Positions 25,393 through 37,900 of a stretch of DNA of 64,000 bases are shown one piece after another; position 1 is the stretch's first letter, and each line of letters opens with the position of its first letter. A program made the position numbers and the translations under genes. The stretch comes from Silene noctiflora (Eukaryota; Streptophyta; Magnoliopsida; Caryophyllales; Caryophyllaceae). The notes beneath the pieces are model-generated. The model saw only the letters and a program-made list of their open reading frames with translations. It searched no databases and was not told where the DNA came from. The DNA lies in contig VHZZ01003114.1 of assembly GCA_009801015.1 (NCBI GenBank), forward strand, positions 49,327 to 113,326, read 5' to 3'.

Positions 25393-28300
25393 GAATAAGA
25401 TTGGTAAATGGCGATCCGTATTTTAATTGTGAAAGAAAGAGGGTTGCATTAGTATTAGAACCGAAGATAAAGGAGAGGATGATCAAGCTGGCTCGCATTC
25501 TCATTCTAGATGCTGGACGGTGCTTTCTTTCCTCTGACTGATCACACAGAGGCTAGGAGCATTTCGCGACCTTTCATTGTAGGCGATGTTTATCGGAACT
25601 CTTGGGCCTCTCCTTTTTTACTCGCGGAGTCCTGGAACGAGTAGTCTTTAAAAACTTTCTTGACAGCGAATATATCCCCGAAATTATAAAGCAACTATGT
25701 ATGTATTATGAAATAATATGGAGGATAAAGCCAAAAAAGAAAGCACCCTAGGGTCTAAGGACAGGGGCTCGACCGGAGGGGTGAGGAAAGAAGTGAACCG
25801 CCGCCAGGTAAGTGAGGGCATGCAGTCCAGAAAGAGGAACTTTCTAGAAACTTAAGTGATGGCTATTCATCTTTATATTCATGGAAAGTGCGCGACTAAA
25901 GAAATTCTCTTCCCTTGCGACGATTCCCGCCTTACTAAGTAGTGTCTATGTTCAAACGAAATTCAAAGTGTAAGAGCACCAGCTGGCTCACTACATTGGA
26001 TCAATCTTTTCCCTAAGGCTCTTTGCTCCTCTCTTTCTCAGTCGAGCATCTCTAGAACAAAGAGTCCGCTTGCAGCATTCCTTTCTAAGACTTCAAAGGG
26101 TTCACTTTACTTCTCGCACATCTCAGTCCCAAGCTAGACCAAGATAAAGGAAAGCACCTTCTGAATGAAGGGGCGAGTTCCCTTAGCTTATGATCTAAGA
26201 CAATAGAAGAGTGGGCATTTTCGGTAGAAAGATAGATTTCATAGCCGAAGTAACCCCGTGAACCGCTCGCCTGCGCTTTCGCTAAAGATGCCCGCTTCCT
26301 TGGCTTGGTCCTACCCTGGCTTGAAAAGAGGAGGCAATGCTAAGAAGCATGATGTTAGGAGATTCCCTCACATACCACATGTAGTCATGAACCCATGAAC
26401 CCAAGCGATCTATCCCAGAGCCCTATTGGTAAAATGGCAAAAGCCAGCCCTCACTAAAAAACGAATGCGCATTATCTGCTTCAAATACAAAAGGAAAACA
26501 GTAATCTTTTCTTTTAATCCCAGCACTCCTCTCTTCTCTATCCATCACCATCTGCCGCATTACTGGTTTCAGCGTCAAACTCATAATCATCTACAAAAGC
26601 CTTTCTTTTTGTTGACTAGTTCGAGTGGAACGTTGACATCGTCATATAAAGGCTCGGTTAGTAGTCGCCAAGTTACAAATCCATTAGAGTGGGGTTCAAT
26701 CTGAGATTGCTAGTTAGTAGAAGAAAAAAGAAAGCCTAAGACTAAGGAAGGTCGGAGCAGAGGTGCGTAGCAGAAAGAAGGGTTGAAAGAGGATAGGTGG
26801 GCCTATACTATAAAAAAAGAAGGGGCGAGAGCTCCTAGAGTAAAAGAATGCGCCTTACTCCCGGTAGTTTCAGAATCTAATGAAGAGGATTTTTCGGAAA
26901 AGATTTATCAAGCTTTTTAAAGGATTGGGAAGCAGCAGAATACTTTGCCTCTCTTTTAGGCCCATCTCAATCTATACTAAGGGAAAAAGAGGCTGAGTCC
27001 TTTTCTTTGCATTTAACTATTAACTACTAAAGTAGATGCTCCTGCCGATCGAAATTAGTCAAAGTTTAAAGTACTCGTCCCACATGCTCCTTCTTTTAGG
27101 TCCCAGATGCAAGGTAGCGAATACAAGACCAATACGCGCTTGTAGTTGATCGCTAGTAATAAGAATTTCTTTGTCCAACAGTATACTAAGAATAAGGAGG
27201 AGTGCCCCTATTCTTGTAAGAGCCGAGAGTAGTAGTATAAGTCAGCTATCCCGATACCTAAGACGGCATATAAAAGATAGAATACCTGGGTAGGATAAAA
27301 GGGCCGTGTAAAGTACTCCCCACACACTTTTGGTTATGAACAAGATTCCTATGATTAAAAGAAGCTCCGGCGAAAGAGAAGGCAAGCGGCTCATCAAATA
27401 TATGGCCAGAAGTTTTAGGGAGTGTAATAAGAAAAAGGGATCTTTCAGTCGAAGACGGGACGCCCTCTTATAGTGATCTTGTGTGAACAACCACATTATT
27501 GCTTTTCGTATTTTCTTGCTCCTTGTATTAGGGCCAGCTCCTGTAGATGAGAAGTTCGCCTCTCTCCTTTCAGTCTTTCTTCAGAGTGAATGGCCAGAAG
27601 GATTTTCGGGCGTGTGTCTCGTAGGAAGCTTCTCATAAGCTAACTCTTTCTGCAGTTCGAAAGGGGGTAGGTTGTAATTGGTCTTTGTATTGTACGAAGC
27701 ATGACTAGAAGCTGATGAGAGGGATGCTCTTGCTGGTAGAGCCTGCTGATCACAAGTAGTCATGACAGGTAGCGCTTCGATCTTATTATACAATAAGAGT
27801 TTGTTTGTTATTTGCACATAATATATGAAAAAAATCCTCCTCCTATTCCAATGAAGAGGATAGATAGAATCAATGTTACGCCCCTAAAGCTTAAGACGGC
27901 TTCCGTTGTGGGAGCTGGAAAGCATAAGGCTACGCTTTCTTCTTTAGCAATGAAGTCTGGCTTTTTGGGTCCTGTCAACATGGTGGAGTCCGCCTGTTAT
28001 AGCTCCTTGCCTTGATCCTGGCTTGATTCGAAGATTCTTCGCAGAAGTGCCCTCGGTAGCAAGTAAGGGCCCCGATTAAAGAAAGAGAAACGGATATAAT
28101 GGATAGATGGGCGAAAGGTTCCAATTCCTACTAAATATGCCGAGATCCCTAAATGCAAGGTCTAGCCGGGGTTTTTCTTGTCCTATTCTTGTCTTACTTA
28201 AGGCTTTCCAGGCCTTCTTGTTAAAATTTCTTTCAAGCTTCATTTATATCATAGTGGTCAGCACATTTAATCTTGGGGTTTTAAGTGCGAATAAAACTCT

Positions 28301-31300
28301 CCTATCAATTTAAAGTATAAAAAGAGCGCACAGGTCGCGGTTGAACTTCGATAAAATGCCCTGAGAATGAAAAAAAGAGTACTCCCCCCTTGAACGACAA
28401 AAGATAGTAAAGGGGTTTATGAAAGACTTCTTTTACCGGCTATTGTCCCTGATATGCTTTCCCCTTTTGTTGTTGAGGTTTAAGCGCTGGTATATATGAT
28501 AAAGCAAGCCCCGGTGCTACAATTAATTCCTATGGGTACCTAGTAATGAGACCAAGAACCCGCCTATCCATTTATCTATCAGCGATCAACCCAACTAGTC
28601 AATCGGCCAAGTGAAGGAGCGGTCTTGCGTGGTTGATGCAGTCAGTCCAGAGGCGTGGTCCTTTTTATCTTTGATGATGAATCTCCAGAACTAAGATTAC
28701 ATTAATTTTTCACCTCAATTCAATTAAGGGAGGAGCGAGCAGAAAAAGCGAGTGAAATGAATGCAATGAGCAATAGAGCAGGTGCGAGTGAAGCCTTGCT
28801 GAACTTCTCCACCAGGAAGGGAACGAACACAAGGCATGTAATGAGTCTTTCGTTATATTCTCCGTCCTTTGTTTGGGTGTCCGCTTAGGGTGAACGAACT
28901 CTAATTGTGGGAGAAGGCTGAGGAATTGTCTTCCCATCTATCTTACGCCCGTTCTTTCGAACAGAGTCCAACTTAATTCTGAATCGCATCCTGACATAAC
29001 ATAAGGGAGCTTTAACCCCGGGGTAGAGGTACTGACTTTGTCCCAAACCCCAGCATGAACGAATGCCAATTTATGAAATTCATGCTTTCCTCACTTTTCT
29101 AATGCTAAGCACTTGTTCACATGGATTCTTCTTACACGTTTGAATTCGGAAAGGGCGATCCCAAAGGTTGTCTGATTCTTTTGAATTTTAATAAGTAAGG
29201 GACGGGAGTGGTTAACTCGCCGAGAAAGAAATCCCCGACTTCGGGAGGTTTAATATGGTTTCGTGGAAGATTTTTCTGAGTGAGAGTGAGTAAGATAAGA
29301 AAGTCAGCAGACAGCCGAGAAAAGAAAGCCTCTCTTTGATTGGGTTTATATATAAGGCAAGAGTTTCGGGCTTTAGTTCTTGGTCGGGTTAAAGTGATGC
29401 CCAGCAAATCCGACACCTAAAACTGGGACCAATTGTAATTCACATCAATTGTCAAGGGGGAGAGTTGAGAGATACTATGAACATGACTTAGCAAAGGGAG
29501 AAAGCTTTAGCCCTAAATGTTTTAAAAAAGCGACGAAATACCTAAAAAGTAAAACAAAACTCCGTCAATTCATGTGTCTAAAATGACCTAAGTAAGTAAA
29601 CTCCAATCTGCGGCCCACAAACTAAATCGCCTTGCTACTGATTTTCACGGTGTTTAGCCCTTTTTTCCTTTTAAAATGCTCACTTTTAAGGCTTTTGTGT
29701 TGAAAAAGATGGTCTGGAAGAAGCTCGACTGAGATACAAAGGAGTGCGTTGGTATGAACTCGGAACTAGGAATTAAAAAGGTTGGAAGGTCCAGCCAAAC
29801 AAAGGGTGATAGCCGCGTAAATGTGTTCCCGCGCTTTTAGATAGATGGGCAGCCCTAAAAAGAAAGCTGCTTTCCTTTCTCTTGCTTCTATAGCAAATCT
29901 ATTAAGGATTGAGGACTTTTCCTATTTAAACTGGTAACAAATGCAAATGGCTTCTTTGCTCGCTACATTAGAAGCTCTTTCGCCTTATATATTTTTTCAT
30001 AATAATATGAAGTGACGCTACCCATTCCCTATTGTTTTTATTAGCTCGCCCACTACACTGGCTTCGCTCCACCCCACCTTCATCATCTGCATCAGGAGGC
30101 TCGGTAAGATATTTAAACTCGACTTCTTCCACTCGACCTGTCGACTCGATCGATCATTCTGCTCATTAAGTAAACTTATTAAATTAATAGTTAAGTGAAC
30201 AAGAAGAAAGACTTTTTTTCAAATGACTTGGCGAACTAAGGAGTTAGTTTAAATGCGAGTTACCTTACCTTTTTACATTCCCATCTTATATTATAGTACA
30301 ATGGGATTAAGAGTTTGGCTCTTGTCCAAAGAAGAGATCCGGCTTTACTCCGTCTCAAAAGGAGAAAGGCTTAGAGCACTAAGGGCTGTGTCAACAGCGG
30401 CTATACTATGAAGCAAGAGCGGGAATCTATATCCGGGACTCCTACTTACTTCTTTATGTTTATGTGCGTCCAAGGGGCCAACCCAGTGCCTTATTCCAAG
30501 AAAGCAGCCTTCAATACGTTCACTTTAGCTTCAAATTCTAGAATGCTCCTTTATATGTTGGCGAAAGGCGGCGGGCGAAACGGCTCTCTCTCTGTATCAC
30601 AAAGGCAATTCCTTACGATCTTAAGAAAGACTTTCCTTTCTTTTTAAGAGATCCAACTCTCGCCTTCCACCCTGTGTTTTAGAGACACTTTCGGGGTGAA
30701 CTCAGTCTATCGGCCTCATGGCAGGCCCGTGGCGTACTTAATTTAATTTGGCCACAAAAGGGCGAAAGAAGAGAATAAATAAGGAATGCAATTTCATTTC
30801 GATACGAGATATTCTTAAGGTAGTTGACTTGTATTTGAGATTGGGAATCACGCACGAGGAGAGTCTTCTGACTTATTTGACCGAAGCCCCCTTAACCCAA
30901 AGCCGAGGGACTCTTCATGCGAAACTAAAAAGCATTATGTGAATAAATATACTAGTGTGCTACAATTCTAAAGGAAATCTCTGAGTTAACGAGCTTAGCC
31001 GGGGTAAAGTGGCGCCTTACCATATGGTAAGAACTTTCTCCGAAGCTACGGAGGGCTGGCTCTTACCTTAGGTCAAAAGAGCTATAGTCTTTTTATGCTG
31101 TTATTAATATAATAATGAAGATTACGAGTCTTTTCTATGAAAAAAGAAAAAGTAGAATGAAGCGAGCCAAAGAAAGGTCTCAAAATCCTGCTTCGATCGA
31201 TGACCGAGCACGGGCAGCAATAGTAGGTGAAAAAAGAGGTTCGACGGATTCTTCAGGGTGCGCGGATAGATTGGACACACAGACTTTCGCTCATAGAAGG

Positions 31301-33925
31301 AAGTAAGCAAGTGAACATGTCCCCTTTGATCGCTTAGAATGGGATGATTGCTACTCAACCGAGTAGAGTTCCTCTTCGGATCTTCAAGCTGACCAACGCA
31401 CTTTAGCCATCTGTTAGGATTTAGTATGCCCTACTAATGGATAGGAAAAAAGAATCTTTCACTGACAATATCTGATTGAGACGCGCGGCACCCTGCTGAT
31501 TAGTTATTCTCGTGACTCTTCCTTTCTTGGCTGACTATTTCGCCTCTTTGTGGTTGTCGTTGGCGGTACTTCTTGCTTGTGTGGGCGATTTAGTCTCAAC
31601 TGACGATTACATGTAATAAACTCCTTCGTCATAGCATTATAAAGAGGTCAACCTCTCTTTCTTTTTAAAGCCGTAAGGATAAGAGCTCTTAGGCTCGCCC
31701 TATTCTTTTATTTAATTCTTATTTATTAGCTTGCCCACTCCACTTGCTCCTTTCACTCGTTCCTTCGGGAGATAGCGCGATATCTCATCCTGCTGCTACT
31801 GAACATCTTTAATTAATGTGATGGGCTATTTTCGCAGATGTCCAACCCAGGAGTCTTCCTGATGATTGGGCCTTCTTTATGCTTCATTTCATGGAAGATA
31901 GGGAGGAGTATAGAATGAGAAGCGCGATCTTCCTCTCTCCCCTATATTAAATTAAAAGGCAAGGTGCTTCTTCTTCTTCAGCAGTAGCTTTAGCTGTCCC
32001 AAAAATAAAGGGAGTGTAGTGAGTCTTCTTCACTAAGGACTAAGGCGCTCTTTCTAGATTTGATTCACGTTAAATATCCAACCTACCTTGGGATTTCTGA
32101 GCCAAGCAAACTACTAAATTGCCATTTTGGAAGAAAAGTTCACTAGGCGCAGCCAAGCGTCGGTAAAGTGCCCCTAGAGAGAGAAAGCATGTATGCGTGT
32201 TTAGGGAATGTATTACGTTGTTGGGTGAACTCTATGGCATAAAGTCGAGAACTTCGCCCTCTTTCTTTCTCCATTGCATAATATGACCTACCTTTCTCGC
32301 CCAGCTTGGATTCTTCGACAGCAGCATCTCTATCTCCCGCGTCCCTTTCTTTAACTCGAAAGGAATCCTGCGTCTATTCTATTAGTTAGCCTGAGACGAG
32401 AGTTCATCCCGTGACATGACACGCCTTTAATTCTTATTCTTTTTCTTTCGAGGCTTGATAAGAGAGTTTTTCGAAACGTCCTGAAGGCAGCTGTGGAAGT
32501 AGAGAAGACGGCTTTGGCTGAAGCGGGCAGAACGAGCAGCGGAGTTTACGAGCGAGTTGGTAATGGAAAAGCTTAAATTTTAATATCAACAAAAAGACTG
32601 CCAAGGGTAAGTAACTACTCGACATGCTAGAGTAGAGCGGTTAGGTTAGAAGGTCCGCATAATAAAAAGAAGTCGGGGTAGGCCCTGGCGTCACAAAGGC
32701 CTAAGGGCAGGTTCCAAGGAGAGAAGGGGGAGTGTCGGAGAGCGAAAGCCCTAAAAGAAAAGCGCGACTTGATGTTGTGAGGGTTCTTTTCTTATGTGTA
32801 TCTGTTGAGTAAACGGGTCTTTAGTTTGGATAATGCATTGTAGAAGTACTGGCGGGTATCGAAAGAGTTCTGATCTTAATGTTCGGGCATTACTTTGTGA
32901 AAGTTTTCGTTGATGGCCGAGCGTACCTTTAGAGAGGACCCATAAGCCTTCTTGCATGTCGTTTTAAAAGACATGGAAATCCTGTGACTGCTAAGAGAGT
33001 AGTGAGTGAAGTTTGATTGGCCCACTAGTTCACGCAAATTCTTGAAGTGAAGTCAAGCCTCGGTATCGACCAACTTTTATCATTTCGTTACGAGATCTTG
33101 GGGCGAATTGTAATACCTTATATGATTTTCTGAAATTAGATTCCATTACTAAAAGGTAGAATCGTACCTTTGTCTTGTGCCTAGTTCGAGAGGGCTCTGC
33201 CTTCCTAGCCCGCGCAGGTGGTGTAGTGACGGTGTGATGAGAATGAGACTTTATCTTGACTTGAGTGATACGGGATGAAGCCCTGTCATTTGGTAAGTGG
33301 GGTAGACGCCCTTTTCTTTTAACTGAGCAGGTGGAATAGACCTAGCGAGTTCGCCCTTGGCGGCTTGTTCATGATTGCTAGGCCCCGGAATGCCTTAAAA
33401 TATACTTATAGAGATTTAAGGGAATAGAAAATGAGAAGATGGAATTTCTTCTTCAGAAAGGGGCGTTTTTATCCTCCACATATAAGTGCAGGGGAATCGG
33501 CTCGCTTTCCACGTACGGCATTAGTTTCGTCGTCAGGAAGAGCATTTAAGGAGTATCCCTCTGCTGCCAAGGATCGGGCAGATAGATAGATCTTGGTAAA
33601 CTGGTATATTCCAGAAGGTCTATTCTCTTCTCTTGGCCAAGCTAGTGAGCTAAGGAAAGCAGGGGCATAGTGTGATCAGATCGCTTGGATGGCGAGTTTC
33701 TTGACTACGCTAGCTAGTATGAATCCTATCCTTGAATGAGTCTTTTTTTACAGAGGGAGATAAGATTAAGGAAGGGTTGGGGTTTAAAGAGTTGACATCC
33801 CATGTCCCACACAATATATAGAGTATAGAAGATTTGTGCGCAGCAGGCCTGAATGTAAGCACCAGAATGTGGTTAAGAAAAGTGGTTACCTGTTTTATAA
33901 TTTAGTGGTTAAGTTAGCCGGGCAT

Positions 33926-33946
33926 GGGGATTAGATTCAGGTTGCG
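33926..33946 (+). repeat. 21-bp dispersed repeat, copy 2
   Basis: Partner of the copy at 25322, in the same orientation, about 8.6 kb away. Confidence 0.6.
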
Positions 33947-34496
33947 GGGCCCACATATAGGATGAGTCCTTTCTTTTACCATAGTCTCGGGTTTGCCCGC
34001 TTATAAGTAATGCGTTGCTGGCTTAATTCTCTCGTCCGCAGTAGCATATGTTTGGAACTGAACTCTACTAGTAACGAGAAATGCGAGTGATCCATAAAAA
34101 GGGGGTAAAGGAAAGTCTAACCCAACTCCGGTAAACAAACCTTTCAGCCACAGCGAGAACAGAGGAATGATAATTACCAATTTTATTAGGTGCGATTCGA
34201 CAAAACCCCTATCCTATCTGTAGTGGGACTTTTTCTCCGCCATCAGCTGATTGATTCATAGGCTCGGCTACTACCTCCGCCCCTTCTTTTGGTCTTGGAA
34301 CTAATTGCTCTCCGGGAAGGTAAAGAAGGAAGCTCTCAACCTTTTCTTGGGAAGTGGGTTAACGTTAGTCCATAGACCTTGCACAGGCATGCTGCCATTG
34401 AGGAAAGACTCCACCTGTTTTCACCCCAATCTACTGTTCCATCCTTTACATTCTATAATTTAGGAAAGAGTTATAACCCTTAACTCTGTGAGACAT

Positions 34497-34552
34497 AAAA
34501 GACTCCAACCTCAGGAGAGGTATAAAATCTTACTCGAGCGTTAGTGAGAGGG
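34497..34552 (-). repeat. CTCGA-core repeat, two units
   Basis: AAAAGACTCCAACC then TCAGGAGAGG, followed by TATAAAATCTTACTCGAGCG then TTAGTGAGAGG. The second is a clean reverse-complement match to the single units at 14.57 and 56.07 kb. Confidence 0.65.
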
Positions 34553-34800
34553 AGAATGGATTCATCAACCTTTCTTTCTCCCCTTCTCCCCGGCAGTCGG
34601 CCTTTTAGACCCTATATTTTGCGACATAAAAAGATCAAACCAAGGCCCAAGGGTATAAGAATGGATGTCTCGTTTATGCCCCCTATGAGATGAATAGCCA
34701 GAATTTCCCTTTTTAAGATAATCGCATATGAGAATTAATTCTTTTCTAGGAATTTGTAAAACCCAAAGCTATGCCTCGGTGTCACGAAATCTCGGTCTAG

Positions 34801-34962
34801 AAGAAGCTCGGCCAAGTAGGGGTTTAATGCCTCGACTACCGGGGTTAAAAAAGACTCGATTGAAAAGAGAGGGGGCGTAGTCCCTACCGAGGCACAAAGT
34901 AGAGGGTTTAAGACTCGACTGCTAAGGATTTAATGCCTCGAATACTTAAATTAAAACAAGAG
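34801..34962 (-). repeat. CTCGA-core repeat array (reverse orientation)
   Basis: About six units: AGAAGCTCGGCCAAG, TTTAATGCCTCGACTACC, AAAAAAGACTCGATTG with AAAAGAGAGG, GAGGCACAAAGTAGAGG, TTTAAGACTCGACTGC and TTTAATGCCTCGAATAC. Note the alternation of GACTCGA and GCCTCGA cores. Confidence 0.7.
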
Positions 34963-37900
34963 GTAGGGATATAGCCAGGAACCCTCGGGAGAAGCTTCAC
35001 TGAATCCTCGAAAAGTTGGGTTTCTTTTTTTCATGAGACAAATGAAAGACAGGAGGGAACGAACTTTAAGCAGCGGATACACCCGACGATCTTACTCCGA
35101 CCGAGGGTAGAAAGCCAATGAAGAAGCTGCTTTCGCCGACGATGGATAGGAAAGAGGGCTCTTCCGAGACCGGCGGATTCCTCAATGTATTTTCCACTTT
35201 TTCAACCCCTCCTTACTGCGCATTTACTAGGCCTTGATACCTTGGGGCCCCCTGAAAGCCTCTTCCCAACGAAACGAGCTAGAGAGCGAGCCTCCTTGTG
35301 TTTAACGAACGGAACCTGAAATATACCCTTGTTGCAAGGCAAGCATTTTCTACAGCAGAGGCAAAAGAACGGCCAAACAGTAACTGGAAGGTCTCAAAGA
35401 TGACAACCAAAGGCCACCTATCCGTGTCCGAGTATAAAATCATGCGAGACGGAAGCATCGCTGCCCCGAAGCAGTTGTAAGCAGGCGGTGCATTGCTTTA
35501 GGGCGAAACGAGGAACCCCTGTCGAAGATGAGTAGTTAAACCCTAAAGTATTCCAACACTCTCTGCCACGTAAACTTATTAATAGTAATCAGCATGTCGA
35601 ATAAAAAGAAAGAAGTTTTCATTGAGACAGTGCGGTCCGTGAAAAAGGTAGAAGGCAGTCCACGCATATGAGATGGCTGACAGGCGTAGCGCTTGCGGAT
35701 AGAGTCGTTCGTACCTCTTGCCATTGAAACTGAAGCCCAGGAAGACCTAAGTTTGTCGAAGACTTGACTTTGTTCGGCCTCTCTTTCTTCCCTTGAAACT
35801 ATCGGTACCTGCAAAACGACGCCAGATAGCGTTTCGGTCTAAGAAAATCCTTCGATGACCGCCCTCCTAGGGTAAAACTTTCAAAGAGATTTTTCTTTAT
35901 CTGGTAAGAGTTCCGCCCGAACGCGCGGGCAGAGAACGCAAAGCAAAGAGCAAATTAAACCACACTCTAGCCTCTTCTTTTATAAATACTAGTCGATCGA
36001 ATTCCAAGGGACCCTTAAATTTCTAAGTATTTACATTGTATTTTTAAGAGCATCGGGGCATTATACCGCGATCGCTACGCTTTGATCACATACACTTGCT
36101 TGAGGCTAACAAAAGCTGCTTCTTTAATAGGTATCAATTTCATCTTCGACCAGGCGCCCTTTACTTTGGAAGAAAGAGAATAAGACCAACTACTCAACTA
36201 GCTTACTTACATCTCTGGATGTTGGAATCTGAAGTTGACAATGACAACTAACTCCCTCTTCCTTCTATCTATAGGCGAAAGAGCAAGCTGCCTTTTCCGC
36301 TGTTGGCTGAGATCTAAACTACTCCTGCCGTGCTCTTTCTCATTGGTTTGGCCGAGCCCCTTCGGACCCATTTTCCCACCAGCCCCTGTTCCTACTTCAA
36401 GCCGAAGAAGAACCTTAACAAAAACAAAAGGAAGGGCAAACGTGAGATAAGGTGCGATTTAGATTTAATTTAGTGGAAGATCCTCGTCAGACTCATACAC
36501 ATTACAGTTCTTAAATGTAATAGAAGACAGAATGGGAGTCTAGTGTAGCCAGGCATATAGATGGACCTCGGGAACTTTATTAGAAAGCAGTTAAATACGA
36601 GGTTGAGTAAGCGCATTTAGGTAAATGAGATTGGAAAAATGCGAGTGAGGACGCCCCCTTTCTTTATGAAATTTGTTAGCAGGATTGATACAAGTTGCTT
36701 TAAGTCCATAGGGATAACTTGGTTAAGAAGAAGAGAATAGGAAAAAACAAGGGTTACGAAACTAAGGACCCCTTGAGGAAAATCCTTATAACATAAACAG
36801 GTAATCTTCTTTCTTCGAGTGCGTCTTCGTTCGGATATTTTTCAGCTAAGCAGGAATGGTACCTGAGTGCTTTTCATTCAAAAAAATTCTAAAGAGGGTG
36901 TGAAAACACATTTCATTATCAAATGCACGTGCTACCCTAGTGGGGTTTTTTAATCGATCATCAGCGTTGGGTAAAGCACCAGTTTCTGCCTCCGCATCTT
37001 TTTTCAGCATCCGTTTCACTTCTTTATTGCTTTCTTTCTTGATCTTTTCGGGCTGACTTTTTCCTATCTTTCCTAGACCTTGCAGCGATAACCATCAAAC
37101 TAGTAAGATAGGATCTAAGCTTATTATATTCCTTTTATATTTTAGAAAAGGTTGCTTTTAGTTAGGAAGTGAAGTCAAAGGGAAGGTTGGCAGCCTCACT
37201 TCATTGGCCCCGAATTTAGACCTCGAAGCTACGCCCAAGGGTTTAGCCCAACTTGTTACTTTAGCTGCGAACCCGCCGATCATCTTCTCCTTTTTTGTCT
37301 TACCCTAAAGCTCACCTGCTACGCACCCTATTGGAATAAAGCTATCTCGCTAGCGCTCAAAGTGCTCTAAAATTCGCCCCTTCTCCTCTCGCGCCGTGCC
37401 ATCTCAAGCTGTACTTAAAGGGTATGAAATAGAAGCACTCGGTCAAGTAAGGAAATAAGCAAATGAAGCGAGCGGGTAGGTAGAGGGAAGCCTCACTCTA
37501 GAATGCATTTCCTTTCTTTGTTATGCCGAGCTTCGCCCCAAGCCCAAAAGCTAATATTGGCAAACGGCCAACCCAGTCTGAACTCAAACTGCCTTATAAT
37601 ATATATCAAATATACCAATTCATAATGTAATAATGAAAAAAATGGGGCTAAAGTATGTACAGAATGTTAACAGGTCATTTCTGAAAAGTGAAGAATTAAA
37701 ATGAATTAAATAAGACAGCTACTCTTTTCTTTTGGAGTTTCCAGCAACAGTTTTTTCCAACAGCGCCTTCTACCAGAACCAGATTTCTCTGTAAGTTAGA
37801 CTTCTATAAGTATAAGATCAACTTGCTTTTTTTCTCCATTAGTTTTAAGGAGGCTTTGATATCTGCTTTGGCGCATCGTCCACCCTTAACCGAAAGCTTG

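Larger units (their letters stand above)
19881..34496. other. Intergenic spacer, no gene recognised
   Basis: About 14.6 kb without a recognisable gene. Open frames of 60-94 codons occur on both strands but none has a motif I recognise and none is longer than chance allows. It contains CTCGA-core repeat copies (22.7, 25.2 and 26.0 kb), one exact 17-bp tandem duplication and a 21-bp repeat shared with 33.9 kb. Confidence 0.55.

Noticed and set aside
27242-27496. Hydrophobic 84-codon minus frame, weakly like the start of NAD2 (SPELLLIIGILFI)
   Set aside because: Similarity is limited to a hydrophobic stretch; spacing does not fit NAD2 exon 1 and no group II splice sequence follows.
28010-28035. 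TTGATCCTGGCT, like the start of small-subunit rRNA
   Set aside because: Only 12 bases match and the continuation is not rRNA.
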